From contig DATBLQ010000019.1 in NCBI GenBank assembly GCA_036555325.1, positions 1 to 64,000 of the forward strand: a DNA stretch of 64,000 nucleotides, in the 5' to 3' direction. Below the pieces are notes generated by a model, which saw only the letters and a program-made list of their open reading frames with translations, was not told the DNA's origin and did no database searches. Below, piece by piece: positions 8,630 through 16,394 of this stretch (its first letter is position 1; each line of letters starts with the position of its first letter). Origin of the DNA: DATBLQ01 sp036555325. Lineage in GTDB: Bacteria; Pseudomonadota; Alphaproteobacteria; Rhizobiales; Aestuariivirgaceae. The translations under genes and the position numbers were made by a program.

Positions 8630-9007
8630 TCAACGAATGAACCGATAGACCAGCCACGCCGCCAGAGCGAGCGAAATGGTCCAAAGGGATGCGATCGCTA
8701 CGGCACCTTTGCGGCTCACCGGTTGTTCGGCGGCAAGAGCAGCGATGGCTTGGGTCTCGGCCATGACCTCGGCCGGAACTAGCTTAACCACCACCAGAAT
8801 GCCGAGCGGCACTATGATCACATCATCCAGAAGCCCGAGCACGGGGACGAAGTCGGGTATCAAGTCTATGGGGGAAAGCGCATACCCCGCGACACAGACT
8901 GCGAGAGCCTTCGCATACCAAGGGGTTCGGGGGTCGCGCGCTGCAAGATAAACCGCATGTGCATCCCGTCTAATAGTGCGGGCCCAGCCATACCATACCG
9001 TGGTCAT
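8630..9007 (-). CDS. DUF1232 (YkvA-type) membrane protein
   Basis: 125 residues from the ATG at 9007; the frame extends much further upstream but the added sequence has no protein character. The hallmark motif is ALSPIDLIPDFVPVLGLLDD at about 43-62, typical of DUF1232 proteins, with hydrophobic segments on either side and a C-terminal membrane helix (about 100-122). The family is widespread and poorly understood. The ribosome binding site is weak. Confidence 0.85.
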   Translation of the reverse strand: MTTVWYGWARTIRRDAHAVYLAARDPRTPWYAKALAVCVAGYALSPIDLIPDFVPVLGLLDDVIIVPLGILVVVKLVPAEVMAETQAIAALAAEQPVSRKGAVAIASLWTISLALAAWLVYRFIR

Positions 9008-9032
9008 TTTGCATTCACCAGGTCGCGCGAAT

Positions 9033-9638
9033 CTACTCGACTGTTGAGCAATTGCTTGCCAGTGATGTGGACATCCGCTGGACGACGGAGTCAAATTCCC
9101 TTGCGTCCCTATTTGAGTATTTGATCCACAGATTGGTTGTGAATGTTGGACAGTCGGGGGACAATAAACCTTTCTGATAATACAGATACTCAACGTCGGT
9201 TGTGGAGAGTTCGAACCACAGCGGTTCAATTCTCTCATGGACGATGTTGACGCCGCCAAGCCGCATGGCATCGGCCTGCTCTTCGGCCACAGTCGCAAAA
9301 GCTGCCAAGGAACTGCTGTCGGCTGCGTTGAGTTCAATATCCTGGGAACCGTAAACCGCGATTGACGTGTCATCACCCGATATAAGGGTGATGCCGTCGC
9401 CATTCGCGCTGAGTTCGTAGGAGAAGCCCTCTGCAGGAAGATCAACGCCGAAACCAAATCTTGCGTTTAGGTAGCGATACCAATGCGCATCGATTCGCTG
9501 ACCTGGAACTTTATCGATGCCCACTATTTCCTGGCCGAGCGAGAGAGTTTGGAAGCCGGATGCCAGAAGGAGAACCAGCGCTCCCAGCAGTGTCGTGACG
9601 GGCACTTGGCTTCGACTTATCCGAACTTGCGGACCCAT
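9033..9638 (-). CDS. Exported hypothetical protein
   Basis: 201 residues with a signal peptide or membrane anchor at about 14-35 (VTTLLGALVLLLASGF). The mature part is mixed alpha/beta, with two Cys (SPDCPTF near 167 and SNCSTVE at the end) that could form a disulfide. The segment ARFGFGVDLPAEGF resembles the opening of other periplasmic proteins of unknown function in Rhizobiales. No enzyme motif was seen. Confidence 0.65.
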   Translation of the reverse strand: MGPQVRISRSQVPVTTLLGALVLLLASGFQTLSLGQEIVGIDKVPGQRIDAHWYRYLNARFGFGVDLPAEGFSYELSANGDGITLISGDDTSIAVYGSQDIELNAADSSSLAAFATVAEEQADAMRLGGVNIVHERIEPLWFELSTTDVEYLYYQKGLLSPDCPTFTTNLWIKYSNRDAREFDSVVQRMSTSLASNCSTVE

Positions 9639-9783
9639 AGATCCTGTGGTCCAGACCCTTTCCTAAGATTGGGGAATTCACCCCTATCTCATTGTACTTC
9701 ATCTGAAATCACATTGCCACTTAAGCCCCCGATGAAGCGGGGCCGCGGATTTTCCACGACCCCCGAACAATTCCGGACGTAAG

Positions 9784-10101
9784 TTACATGTCGATCGCCT
9801 GGGCGATTTCGATCGTGCCGCCACGCTTTAACAACGGGCAGCCTTTCGCCTTCCGGTGAGCGTCTTCGAGGCTTGCGGCTTCGATGAGACTGTAGCCGCT
9901 CGCGGGATTTGCTCCCCCGCCGCTGACCAGGGATCCATCCGGCTTCACGGTGCTAGACTTCCCAACCGGATTACCGCCGTCGATGACCGCAGAGCCCATG
10001 GAGCCAAACCATTCACCCCAGGCATCCATGATTTTCTTGCCCTCCTCGGGGGTGGGCGGAGCACCTGCACCACCATGATATACGAACAAGTATTTCGCCA
10101 T
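9784..10101 (-). CDS. YCII-related (DGPF-type) domain protein
   Basis: 105 residues from the ATG at 10101, preceded by AGGAGG. The pattern MAKYLFVYHGG, PTPEEGKKIMDAWGEWF, GG-NPVG and a C-terminal IEIAQAIDM is that of small YCII/DGPF proteins. These form ferredoxin-like dimers and are often linked to ECF sigma factors, though none is adjacent here. Divergent from the CdaR-type regulator. Confidence 0.8.
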   Translation of the reverse strand: MAKYLFVYHGGAGAPPTPEEGKKIMDAWGEWFGSMGSAVIDGGNPVGKSSTVKPDGSLVSGGGANPASGYSLIEAASLEDAHRKAKGCPLLKRGGTIEIAQAIDM

Positions 10102-10224
10102 TTCTGTACCTCCTCTGTTCGGCATCCCAGCCGTAATTAGTGATTATCAACATATCCACGCGTTGAACATGGCCAATATTGTGGTAAAATCGGCCTATCC
10201 ATTGTAAACAATGCACAGGAGCTC

Positions 10225-11511
10225 ATGGGCCGGCACCATAGTCACCTAGAGCAGATTTTGTCTCTGCTTGCCGAGATCAACGTCGTTCCTCACGCCCTGG
10301 CGGCGCTTGAAGGCAGCAAACCAACCGCGGCGGACAGGCTTCGTCGTGACGTGCTGGCGGAAGTTCCCGCGTTCGCCGCCTCCGGCAACCCGGACGTCTT
10401 GCCTCTGCTTGATGATCACGTCGCCGATCACATGCAGGAGATCCTGCGGCTGTTCGACGGTGGCGAGATCGGTGAATTCGAGTTCATCAAAGCGCATGCC
10501 CACCGACGCGCGGAACAACGGTTTCCTCTAGACGCAATATTGCATGCATATCGTTGCGGGCACAAAGTTCTGGCGCTCTGGCTGCGCGAAGCCGTGCTCG
10601 AGATTGGTCCCAAAAACGTTGAACAGGCCGTATCTGCGGTCGCCGACTTTTCCATCGAATATACGAATATCATCAGTTCCATCGTCACCGCGGAATACGT
10701 TGCCCATACCCGAATCCTCGCTGAAGCCGAGAGCGATCGGCGAACAGAGCTGTTGAACATCCTGTTGAGCGGATACGATGAATCCGATGCACGGGTGGCA
10801 CGGCTGCTGAAGCGAGCAGGATACCTCGAGCAGCGCCAAGCCTATTGCGTTGCCGCCGTGCAGTCTACCAACGCAGCCGAAATGGAAAATCCCGCACGCG
10901 GGCAGCGGATCGTGAATGCAATATCAGAAGCGATGTCGGACACGTCGATCCGCACGCTCGCCGGCCTTCGAAACAATTTGGTTTTTGCGGTGTTTTCGGA
11001 CAGGCGGCGCCAATCAGGATGGACGGCCCCCCAGTCGAACCTGGCAGATCGCATTCGCCCCCTGCTCCTTGTCCTTGGTCCGGCTGTCCTTGTTGGCATC
11101 AGTACCGATCATCCTTCAACGTCCTATCTGCCCAAGGCGGTGCATCAGGCGACGATTGCTCTCGACTTTGCAGATGTAGCCAACCGCGTTGTGCAATTTT
11201 CCGATCTGCCAATTCGCGATTTGCTGGTCCACCATGGTGCCGACTATGTGCAGGCTGCGCCACCAAACTGGGTTGCCGCTCTTGTCAGTGCAGACGCTAG
11301 AGCGGAGGGCACTCTCATCCAAACGCTTCGCGCGGTGGCAGATGCGGACCTCAATGTGCAAAAAGCTGCACGCATCCTAGGGAGACATCCCAACACTATC
11401 TATACCCGGATCGAACGAGTAAAGACGCTGACAGGACTCGACGGCCAACGCTACCGTGATCTGACCGAACTCTTGCTTGCGGCGGACTGTTGGCGGAGTG
11501 GGCCGATCTGA
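10225..11511 (+). CDS. CdaR/PucR-family transcriptional regulator
   Basis: 428 residues. The N-terminal 150 residues are helical and resemble the RsbRD-like N-domain found in some CdaR-type regulators. A GGDEF-like central domain follows. The C-terminal PucR-type helix-turn-helix lies at about 365-420 (DLNVQKAARILGRHPNTIY and a following recognition helix). Such proteins often control catabolic or uptake genes next to them. The divergent YCII gene and the downstream DUF1801-like gene are candidate targets, but no operator was recognised. Confidence 0.85.
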   Translation: MGRHHSHLEQILSLLAEINVVPHALAALEGSKPTAADRLRRDVLAEVPAFAASGNPDVLPLLDDHVADHMQEILRLFDGGEIGEFEFIKAHAHRRAEQRFPLDAILHAYRCGHKVLALWLREAVLEIGPKNVEQAVSAVADFSIEYTNIISSIVTAEYVAHTRILAEAESDRRTELLNILLSGYDESDARVARLLKRAGYLEQRQAYCVAAVQSTNAAEMENPARGQRIVNAISEAMSDTSIRTLAGLRNNLVFAVFSDRRRQSGWTAPQSNLADRIRPLLLVLGPAVLVGISTDHPSTSYLPKAVHQATIALDFADVANRVVQFSDLPIRDLLVHHGADYVQAAPPNWVAALVSADARAEGTLIQTLRAVADADLNVQKAARILGRHPNTIYTRIERVKTLTGLDGQRYRDLTELLLAADCWRSGPI

Positions 11512-11525
11512 CTAAGGTCTTAAGC

Positions 11526-11924
11526 ATGACGAAAGCCGATAAAAAACACGAAAAATCACCGTCGGAGCTTATCAGCGAGAGAATAGCCGAACTCGGCGAC
11601 TGGCGCGGTGATGTGCTTCGCCGCGCCCGCAAGCTGATCAAGGAAGCAGATCCGGACATCATAGAAGAATGGAAATGGAGGGGAACTCCGGTTTGGTCTC
11701 ACAACGGGATCGTCTGCACGGGCGAGTCTTACAAGAACGTCGTGAAGCTCACGTTCGCCAAGGGCGCCTCACTCAAAGACCCGGCAGGCTTATTCAATGC
11801 GAGCATGGATGGGAATGTCCGGCGCGCCATCGATATCCATCACAGCGACAAGATAAACGAAGCGGCATTCAAGACTCTCATCCGCGCCGCCGTCGCTCTC
11901 AACTCGTCAAGTAAGAAGACGTGA
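11526..11924 (+). CDS. DUF1801-like (YdhG-type) protein
   Basis: 132 residues from 11526. Features are SELISERIAELGDWRGDVLRRARKLI, the EEWKWRGTPVWSHNG motif and a C-terminal helical part, typical of DUF1801 proteins with an iron-frataxin-like fold and no settled role. It starts 15 bases after the stop of the CdaR-type gene on the same strand, so co-transcription is likely. Confidence 0.75.
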   Translation: MTKADKKHEKSPSELISERIAELGDWRGDVLRRARKLIKEADPDIIEEWKWRGTPVWSHNGIVCTGESYKNVVKLTFAKGASLKDPAGLFNASMDGNVRRAIDIHHSDKINEAAFKTLIRAAVALNSSSKKT

Positions 11925-11977
11925 TGGGTATTTCCGATCTGTTACGGAAGTAGCTCAGGGACTGCAAGCGCGGCGTC

Positions 11978-12430
11978 TTAACTTGCCTTACGCTGCTTCA
12001 TGAATTCTTCCGCGCGCCGAGCCAATTCCTGTTGAGGGACGTCTTCCTTGTGAGTGGCGATATTCCATTTGTTGCCGGCAGGGTCCTTCACGCAGCCGCC
12101 GCGGTCGCCGTAGAACATGTCCATGGGCTCCATGACTGACTCACCGCCGGCCTTGAGCGCCTGCCGATACGTGGCGTCGACATCCGGCACATAGAGGTAA
12201 AGGGCAGACGGCGTGGCCTTGGCATATTCGCTTTCGTCGGCAATCATCACGGGGGAATCCGCAATTCTGAGTTCGGCGTGCATGATGGCGCCATCCGGCC
12301 GCATGATCGGCTCATAGGCAATTTGCGCGCCAAAAGCTTTCTTGAGGAAATCGATGACTTTGGCCGCTCCCCTTACCGTAAGGTAGGGGGTCACGGCATG
12401 AAAACCGTCGGGGATAGGTTTCACTGGCAT
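11978..12430 (-). CDS. PhnB-like VOC family protein
   Basis: 150 residues, preceded by AAGGAGA. Two beta-alpha-beta-beta-beta modules of the vicinal oxygen chelate fold are visible: VTPYLTVRGAAKVIDFLKKAFG, then YLYVPDVDATYRQALKAGG with MFYGDRGGCVKDPAGNKWNIATH. The PhnB-like subgroup is common and usually lacks an assigned substrate. The C-terminal tail is helical and charged. Confidence 0.85.
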   Translation of the reverse strand: MPVKPIPDGFHAVTPYLTVRGAAKVIDFLKKAFGAQIAYEPIMRPDGAIMHAELRIADSPVMIADESEYAKATPSALYLYVPDVDATYRQALKAGGESVMEPMDMFYGDRGGCVKDPAGNKWNIATHKEDVPQQELARRAEEFMKQRKAS

Positions 12431-12650
12431 AACATCTCCTTAACTGCGTCACACGCGTTGGTGCCCGTGTCGGATTGCTCGCGGCCCAATGTGGCTTTTT
12501 TCAGCCGGGATTTGGGGTTCAGCAAGGGCTATCGCCAAAGACTTGCGCATATCGGATCATTAAACTTCTTGGCGAGAGCTTCTCTCAAACAAACGTCCAC
12601 ATGAGTGAACAACGCGCACAAGGCAGCTTGGCTGCACTGCCGATTGAACG
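12431..12650. other. Gap with no recognisable gene, next to gene remnants
   Basis: 220 bases between the VOC gene start and the permease remnant. Short frames exist in several directions, but none shows a ribosome binding site or protein-like motifs. It is probably decayed sequence related to the remnants that follow. Confidence 0.4.
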
Positions 12651-12806
12651 ATGGCGAGAAGCCGCAGGGATGCGAAACGGCGGGTGGAACTCCTTGGCTA
12701 TGACGTGCGATGGCGCAAGCTCATGGCGTTCGTGATTTCCGCCGCGATCGCAGGGCTGGCGAGCTTCTGGAGTGGGGCGCGGCTGGCTGGAGGTGACCAT
12801 CAATGA
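12651..12806 (+). pseudogene. Remnant of a branched-chain amino acid ABC permease (LivM type)
   Basis: A 51-codon frame. Residues 12-37 (about 12684-12761) read VELLGYDVRWRKLMAFVIS then AAIAGLAS, which matches the cytoplasmic loop and following helix of LivM-type permeases (typically LGYD-x3-K-LLAFV-SAALAGLAG). Everything before and after the motif is missing, so this is a fragment. It runs directly into an acyl-CoA ligase fragment in another frame. Confidence 0.7.
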
Positions 12807-12912
12807 GTTCTATGGACAGACCGAATGCAATCTGGTCGTTGCCAACAACGCGGCCATCCTGGCACCGCGACCGGGAAGCATGGGGCGGGAACTACGGCAG
12901 CGCTCCATCTAA
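12787..12912 (+). pseudogene. Remnant of an AMP-forming acyl-CoA synthetase
   Basis: The frame reads LEVTINEFYGQTECNLVVAN followed by NAAILAPRPGSMGREL and then a stop. E-F-Y-G-Q-T-E is the A5 motif of adenylate-forming ligases of the acetyl/medium-chain acyl-CoA synthetase type, with the expected downstream RPGSMG. The large N- and C-terminal parts are absent. LivM-type permeases and acyl-CoA ligases often neighbour each other in aromatic or branched-chain catabolic operons, so both fragments may descend from one deleted operon. The stop abuts the convergent rhomboid gene. Confidence 0.75.
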
Positions 12913-13653
12913 TCAAACCGGCACGCGGGTGCGTCCAACGGCGAAGAACTTGATGAGAACCAAACCGGCAATGAAGCCGCCAATGTGCGCCGCATAGGCC
13001 ACACCGCCGGTCTGCGTGCCGCCCAGCATGCCGAGACTTTCGATGAGCTGGAAAACGAACCACAGGCCGATTGCGACAAAGGCAGGGACTTCCGTCAGCA
13101 TTCGTCCCATGATGACCCGCACGCGGCGGCGCGGATGGAAAAGAATATAACCGCCCAGCACGCCTGATATTGCTCCTGATGCCCCGAGACTTGGGATGTA
13201 GGGATTGCCATCGAAGGCAAAGGTGCTGATGACATGGGCAAGCGAGGCCACCAATCCGCATACAAGGTAGAACAGAAGGTACCTTACGCGGCCTAGATCG
13301 TCTTCCACGTTGTCGCCGAAGATCCAAAGATAAAGCATGTTGCCCAAGAGGTGCGCGATGCTGCCGTGCATGAACATCGACGTCAGCAAGGTGAGGTAGA
13401 CAGAAATCGGCGTCGGCTGGAGATCGATTCCGATCTTCTGTTGACCGGTTGGATCCTCGACCACGATGGTACGGGCGATGTCCTCTCCCGTGGCAATCTC
13501 CTGCGGCACGGTTGAGAAGGCATAGGTGAAACGCTCATTCGACCCCATGCCCTGCAAAAAGACAAAAACCAGGATGTTGATGGCGATCAGCACGTAGTTG
13601 ACAATGGGCCGACTTACGCGACCGGTATTGTCATCGCCGATGGGTAGAACCAT
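12913..13653 (-). CDS. Rhomboid family intramembrane serine protease
   Basis: 246 residues from the ATG at 13653, preceded by GAGGAG. About six membrane helices. The catalytic dyad is visible as Ser159 in GASGAISG and His223 in AYAAHIGGF. The loop motif MFMHGSIAHLLGNMLYL supplies His96, His101 and Asn105, and the L1 loop has a hydrophobic insertion typical of the family. It cleaves transmembrane segments of unknown substrates. Its stop codon directly adjoins the acyl-CoA ligase remnant. Confidence 0.92.
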   Translation of the reverse strand: MVLPIGDDNTGRVSRPIVNYVLIAINILVFVFLQGMGSNERFTYAFSTVPQEIATGEDIARTIVVEDPTGQQKIGIDLQPTPISVYLTLLTSMFMHGSIAHLLGNMLYLWIFGDNVEDDLGRVRYLLFYLVCGLVASLAHVISTFAFDGNPYIPSLGASGAISGVLGGYILFHPRRRVRVIMGRMLTEVPAFVAIGLWFVFQLIESLGMLGGTQTGGVAYAAHIGGFIAGLVLIKFFAVGRTRVPV

Positions 13654-13738
13654 CTCAAGGCTCCTCTCAAGACGAGCGTTTCCCTGCAAGCCACCATACA
13701 GACTATCGACGGGCAAGGACAGCCACGGTGCATCGATG

Positions 13739-14728
13739 CTATCGATCGTCGATCAGGATGGCATAGGGAACCTGGCCCACCGGTATCGAGGTTAGGGCCC
13801 TAAGGGACGCGGTGTCGATGATGACGAGATCGTCCGAAAGACCGTTCGCCACATAAAGCTTCTTCTCATCGGCGGTAAGCCTCAATCCCCACGGACGTTT
13901 GCCGACAAGGACATAGTCGATGACTTGGCGGCTTGCGACATCGACGACCGCCACATGGTTGGCTCGCCCCAGAGCGACATAAGCCCTGGACCCATCGGCG
14001 GTGATGACGACATCCACGGGGGTCACCTGCTCCTTGCGCATTCCCTTGGGCAGGAACGATATCGTCTCAACGACTTCCAGCGTTCCCAGATCGATAATGT
14101 TGATTACGCCGGACAGCTCCGCGGAAACCCATAACTGTTTTTCATCAGGGGTCAGCGCGAAGCGGCGAGGCCGCGTGTCGACGACGATCGACTTGACGAC
14201 GGCTTTCGCAGCCGTGTCGATGACATGCACAAGGTTGGCAGCTTCCGAGGCAACGAAGACATAGCGTCCATCGGAGGTGATCAGGACCCCCTCGGGCTCC
14301 TCGCCAGTCGTGTAGTGTTCCACGATCTCTCCGGTCTCGGTATCGAGCACACTGGCTTCGGAATCATCCTCGTTCGAGATGTAGAGGTGACGCCCATCTG
14401 GATGAAGATCGAAGGTCTCCGGATCGGGAATACCGCGATAGCGGCGCTTCAAGCCAAGCGTCGCAATATCGTAGAGGCCAATAGTGTCGTCGTCACCGCA
14501 GCCGATGAACAGGGCGGATTTCTCGCGATTGAAAGTTATGCCACGCGGCCTTGCGCACACCGGCACGCGTTTTACGATTTCGTTGGCGCTGTTGAGGACG
14601 GTGAGATCATTGCTCTTCTCGTTGGTCACGAAGACGAGGCCGGTTCCTTTCGCGGTTAACGGGCCGGTCGAGCTGAGCAACATGAACACGACTGCCGCCG
14701 CTGTTTCGATGCGTCGATTTACTGCCAT
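13739..14728 (-). CDS. YVTN beta-propeller protein of PQQ-dependent catabolism loci
   Basis: 329 residues from the ATG at 14728. A signal peptide ends near LTAKG. Repeated blades follow the pattern VFVTNE-SNDLTVL, LFIGCGDDDTIGLYD, LYISNEDDSEASVLD, VFVASEAANLVHVID, LWVSAELSGVINIID, AYVALGRANHVAVVD, LYVANGLSDDLVIID, giving a seven-bladed periplasmic propeller. Proteins of this type cluster with PQQ alcohol dehydrogenases and a dedicated ABC transporter, as here. Its role is unproven; a periplasmic ligand-binding or assembly function is inferred. Confidence 0.88.
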   Translation of the reverse strand: MAVNRRIETAAAVVFMLLSSTGPLTAKGTGLVFVTNEKSNDLTVLNSANEIVKRVPVCARPRGITFNREKSALFIGCGDDDTIGLYDIATLGLKRRYRGIPDPETFDLHPDGRHLYISNEDDSEASVLDTETGEIVEHYTTGEEPEGVLITSDGRYVFVASEAANLVHVIDTAAKAVVKSIVVDTRPRRFALTPDEKQLWVSAELSGVINIIDLGTLEVVETISFLPKGMRKEQVTPVDVVITADGSRAYVALGRANHVAVVDVASRQVIDYVLVGKRPWGLRLTADEKKLYVANGLSDDLVIIDTASLRALTSIPVGQVPYAILIDDR

Positions 14729-14813
14729 GATGACCCTTTTTAAATTCTTTGGCACATGATGGGCGCCATGAGAATATCGCAAAACAGCTGATCTTAAGAA
14801 GCGGACCGATCCG

Positions 14814-15725
14814 ATGAGGAAAGCACTGGTTTGGCTGACGGCGTTGATGGGCGCGGGCGCGATGTCGGTGCCCGAGGCCGCTGGCGAAGGGGCATGCCAG
14901 GATATCGCGTCGCGCTACGTGGAAGCTGGACGCAATGTTGGCGAGCGATCCGTCAATTCGTTCTTTTTCGAGGCAGCGGGGGCAGACTGTCTCGCGCTGG
15001 TTGAACAGCTGCTGGCGGCCGGAGGCTCGGTTAAGGTTCGCGGACGGGACGGCGACGGTGCGCTGCACCACGCGGCGCGCGCAGGCGCAGACGAGGTCGT
15101 CACCCTCCTCATTGCGCGTGGCGCGGCCATCGATCTTCGGGATCTCAAAGGCGCGACACCGCTTTACGAGGCGGTGCAAGCGGACCGGGTCAAGACGGCA
15201 GAGCTTCTCCTCGAAAAAGGTGCTGACCCCAATATCGAAGGCCGCGCCGGCGTTACGCCCTTGGAAGCCGCGGCATTCAACGGCAATCGGAGACTGGTGG
15301 AGCTTCTCCTCAAATGGAAAGCCGATCCGCGCCACATCGATCGAACGGGGAAGAACGCGGTTGTTTATTCGGCTGCCCGTGGCTTCACCGATATCGTTGA
15401 ACGTCTCATCGCCACAGGTATCGACGTCAATGCCCGCTATGGCAATGAACTCACGGCGCTCATGTGGGCCGCCGGACATTCCAACGATGTTCCCGACGAG
15501 GAAGGGGCGGCAACAGTGACAATGCTGCTCGAGAAGGGCGCGCGCAGCGATAATCAGGACAACCGGGGACGAACGGCACTCATGATCGCGGCCGAAGCCG
15601 GTCACGCCCGCGCGGTCGACATATTGCTCGCCCACGGCGCCAATCCAAATCTGAAAGACAAAGAAGGCAAGAGCGCACGCGATCTCGCCGCCACCGATGA
15701 TATCAAGCTGGCGCTAAGCCGGTGA
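14814..15725 (+). CDS. Exported ankyrin repeat protein
   Basis: 303 residues. A signal peptide at about 1-24 (LVWLTALMGAGAMSVPEAAG) is followed by about seven ankyrin repeats, recognisable by G-x-x-x-LH-AARAGADEVVTLLI, G-x-TPLYEAVQADRVKTAELLL and GRTALMIAAEAGHARAVDILL. Likely a periplasmic protein-binding scaffold. It diverges from the propeller gene and converges on the cytochrome gene within the PQQ locus, so a role in assembling or protecting the dehydrogenase is plausible but unproven. Confidence 0.88.
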   Translation: MRKALVWLTALMGAGAMSVPEAAGEGACQDIASRYVEAGRNVGERSVNSFFFEAAGADCLALVEQLLAAGGSVKVRGRDGDGALHHAARAGADEVVTLLIARGAAIDLRDLKGATPLYEAVQADRVKTAELLLEKGADPNIEGRAGVTPLEAAAFNGNRRLVELLLKWKADPRHIDRTGKNAVVYSAARGFTDIVERLIATGIDVNARYGNELTALMWAAGHSNDVPDEEGAATVTMLLEKGARSDNQDNRGRTALMIAAEAGHARAVDILLAHGANPNLKDKEGKSARDLAATDDIKLALSR

Positions 15726-15730
15726 CAGAC

Positions 15731-16300
15731 TCATTGTGCGGCCAGGTAGCGGGCCATGGCCTTCAACTCGTCATCCGAAAAGGACGATAACAGAGTTGAT
15801 TTGTCAGGGTTGTTGGCGCGCGCCCTGGTTTTGAAGTCCAGCATTGTCTTTTCGAGATAGGTGGCCGTCTGGCCAGCGAGGCGGGCGACCGTTCCGTCAC
15901 CCAAGAAGCCCCCAAGGTGACATTCCGTGCACAACCCTGCCCCATTGACATGCTCGCCGATCTTCTGATCGGCCTCGCTTGCCTTGAAACCGAACCTCGG
16001 CCACTCCTTCTTCGCGAAATATTCGGCGAGCGCCAGCATGTCGGCCTTCTCCAAATCGGCCACCAGCGGCTGCATGAGCTCGCTCTTACGGGTCCCGAGT
16101 TTGAAGTCTCGAAGTTGGATGTAGTTGTATCCCGCATGCTGTCCCCAAATGATCGGGACCTCGGGCATCTTCGGCCGCCCGTCCTCGCCATGGCAGGCGG
16201 TGCAAGTCTCAGCGCGCTCCTCGACGGTTTGGGCCGACGCCGTAGTGCTCGCAAGCAGCGTGAGGACGATACCGACTGCCAACGGCGTGAGGTTTCGCAT
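15731..16300 (-). CDS. Diheme cytochrome c (c4-like), probable electron acceptor
   Basis: 189 residues from the ATG at 16300. A signal peptide ends at ASAQ. Two heme c motifs, CTACH and CTECH, lie in two similar halves, each with a downstream Met candidate as axial ligand. Its position next to the PQQ dehydrogenase gene on the same strand suggests it takes electrons from PQQH2 and passes them to the respiratory chain. An exact partner role cannot be proven from sequence. Confidence 0.88.
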   Translation of the reverse strand: MRNLTPLAVGIVLTLLASTTASAQTVEERAETCTACHGEDGRPKMPEVPIIWGQHAGYNYIQLRDFKLGTRKSELMQPLVADLEKADMLALAEYFAKKEWPRFGFKASEADQKIGEHVNGAGLCTECHLGGFLGDGTVARLAGQTATYLEKTMLDFKTRARANNPDKSTLLSSFSDDELKAMARYLAAQ

Positions 16301-16394
16301 GACATGTCTTCCCAGCGAGCACCTGTCGACAAAGAAGAACCGAAGCCAGCAGCTTCGGTTCCTCCGCATTTGTCTCGCGTATGCCTTTTCCTTG

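Noticed and set aside
8463..8648. A 61-codon plus-strand frame as a gene
   Set aside because: No ribosome binding site and low complexity Thr-rich sequence; the opposite strand holds a slightly better small-gene candidate.
12475..12735. An 86-codon plus-strand frame as a gene
   Set aside because: It lies across the LivM relic in the wrong frame and has no protein-like motifs or ribosome binding site.
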